Source of the DNA: Spirochaetales bacterium
GTDB taxonomy: Bacteria > Spirochaetota > Spirochaetia > Treponematales > UBA12059
Direction: 5' to 3'
Assembly (NCBI GenBank): GCA_016938515.1
Contig: JAFGUM010000473.1
Span: 1-5,122, forward strand
DNA length: 5,122 bases
This document shows positions 4,922 through 5,122 of this stretch, piece by piece (positions within the stretch are counted from its first letter, which is position 1; every line of letters begins with the position of its first letter). The translations under genes were made by a program, and so were the position numbers. The notes under the pieces are model-generated. The model was not told the DNA's origin, did no database searches, and worked only from the letters and a program-made list of their open reading frames with translations.

Positions 4922-5122
4922 CGTCCACCGGAACGATGCTCTCTATGTGCACCATAGTGAACAAAGCCCGTACCGTGGGAGACGGCGAACACAGCCGCAC
5001 CACGCCCCCCTTGAGCCTTGAGTCCCGAATCATTCCTACTATAGAACCCAGCCCCGCGCTGCTGATGAAGTTGACAGCCGACAGATCCAGCACCACCGGC
5101 TTTCCCGCCTCTATGGCCGGGC
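4875..5122 (-). CDS. STAS-domain protein, anti-sigma factor antagonist (RsbV/SpoIIAA type; partial, N-terminus missing)
   Basis: The C-terminal 81 residues of a small STAS protein are visible; it enters from the right edge. The strand-helix core is typical: PVVLDLSAVNFISSAGLGSI aligns with the VxLDLSxVxFxDSSGLG signature of SpoIIAA/RsbV, and the paired serines occupy the phosphoacceptor region, although the Asp usually before them is Ser here. The rest (KGGVVRLCSPSPTVRALFTM, then HIESIVPVDDD) fits the second half of the domain. Such proteins are about 100-110 residues long, so perhaps 25-30 are missing. The in-frame GTG at 5096 is not a real start, because it would remove a core strand and the frame continues to the edge. 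It overlaps the downstream phosphatase-ATPase gene and so is translated with it. It is the probable target of that enzyme; the final effector (sigma factor or other output) is not in the window. Confidence 0.9.
   Translation of the reverse strand, partial: PAIEAGKPVVLDLSAVNFISSAGLGSIVGMIRDSRLKGGVVRLCSPSPTVRALFTMVHIESIVPVDDDRDSSLAVLASAHG

Noticed and set aside
4943..4957. CTATG-TGCAC-CATAG inverted repeat
   Set aside because: It encodes the conserved end of the STAS domain, is short, has no T run and is most simply a coding coincidence.

Overview
The window is GC-rich (about 60% by eye), densely packed bacterial DNA with five protein genes, two of them cut by the window edges. The secreted peptide-binding protein has a Gram-negative-style signal peptide. 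It sits with S66 LD-carboxypeptidase, PP2C/partner-switching and polyferredoxin-like genes. This mix would suit a free-living spirochaete of high GC content, but no taxonomic marker gene is present, so the assignment is a guess.

Left part, minus strand (1-1496): an LD-carboxypeptidase of peptidase family S66 is followed 35 nt downstream by the start of a family 5 peptide ABC transporter substrate-binding protein that runs off the left edge. Both have strong GGAGG ribosome binding sites. The pair resembles the Bacillus dpp-ykf cluster and suggests uptake and trimming of cell-wall (murein) peptides.

Divergent control region (1497-1674): 178 bp separate the carboxypeptidase from a PucR/CdaR-type regulator on the plus strand. 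The region holds two perfect palindromes with the same GTACACnGTGTAC core, 68 bp centre to centre. Each overlaps the -10 box of a possible minus-strand promoter. The regulator's own promoter, TTGCCC-17-TATACT, would start transcription at or next to its ATG, which has no Shine-Dalgarno sequence, so the mRNA may be leaderless.

Middle, plus strand (1675-3319): the regulator (369 aa) is followed, after an AT-rich 37-nt gap with a small inverted repeat and a -10-like box, by a short integral membrane protein with two cysteine clusters of the NapH/4Fe-4S type. It is probably an electron-transfer component.

Right part, minus strand (3323-5122): a STAS-domain anti-anti-sigma-type protein, cut by the right edge, overlaps a 532-residue protein that joins a PAS-like sensor, a SpoIIE/RsbU-type PP2C phosphatase and an RsbW-type ATPase domain. 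Together they form a partner-switching module in which the fused enzyme would set the phosphorylation state of the STAS protein. The adenine-contacting Asp of the ATPase domain appears to be replaced, so its kinase activity is in doubt. No RNA genes, mobile elements or CRISPR arrays were seen.
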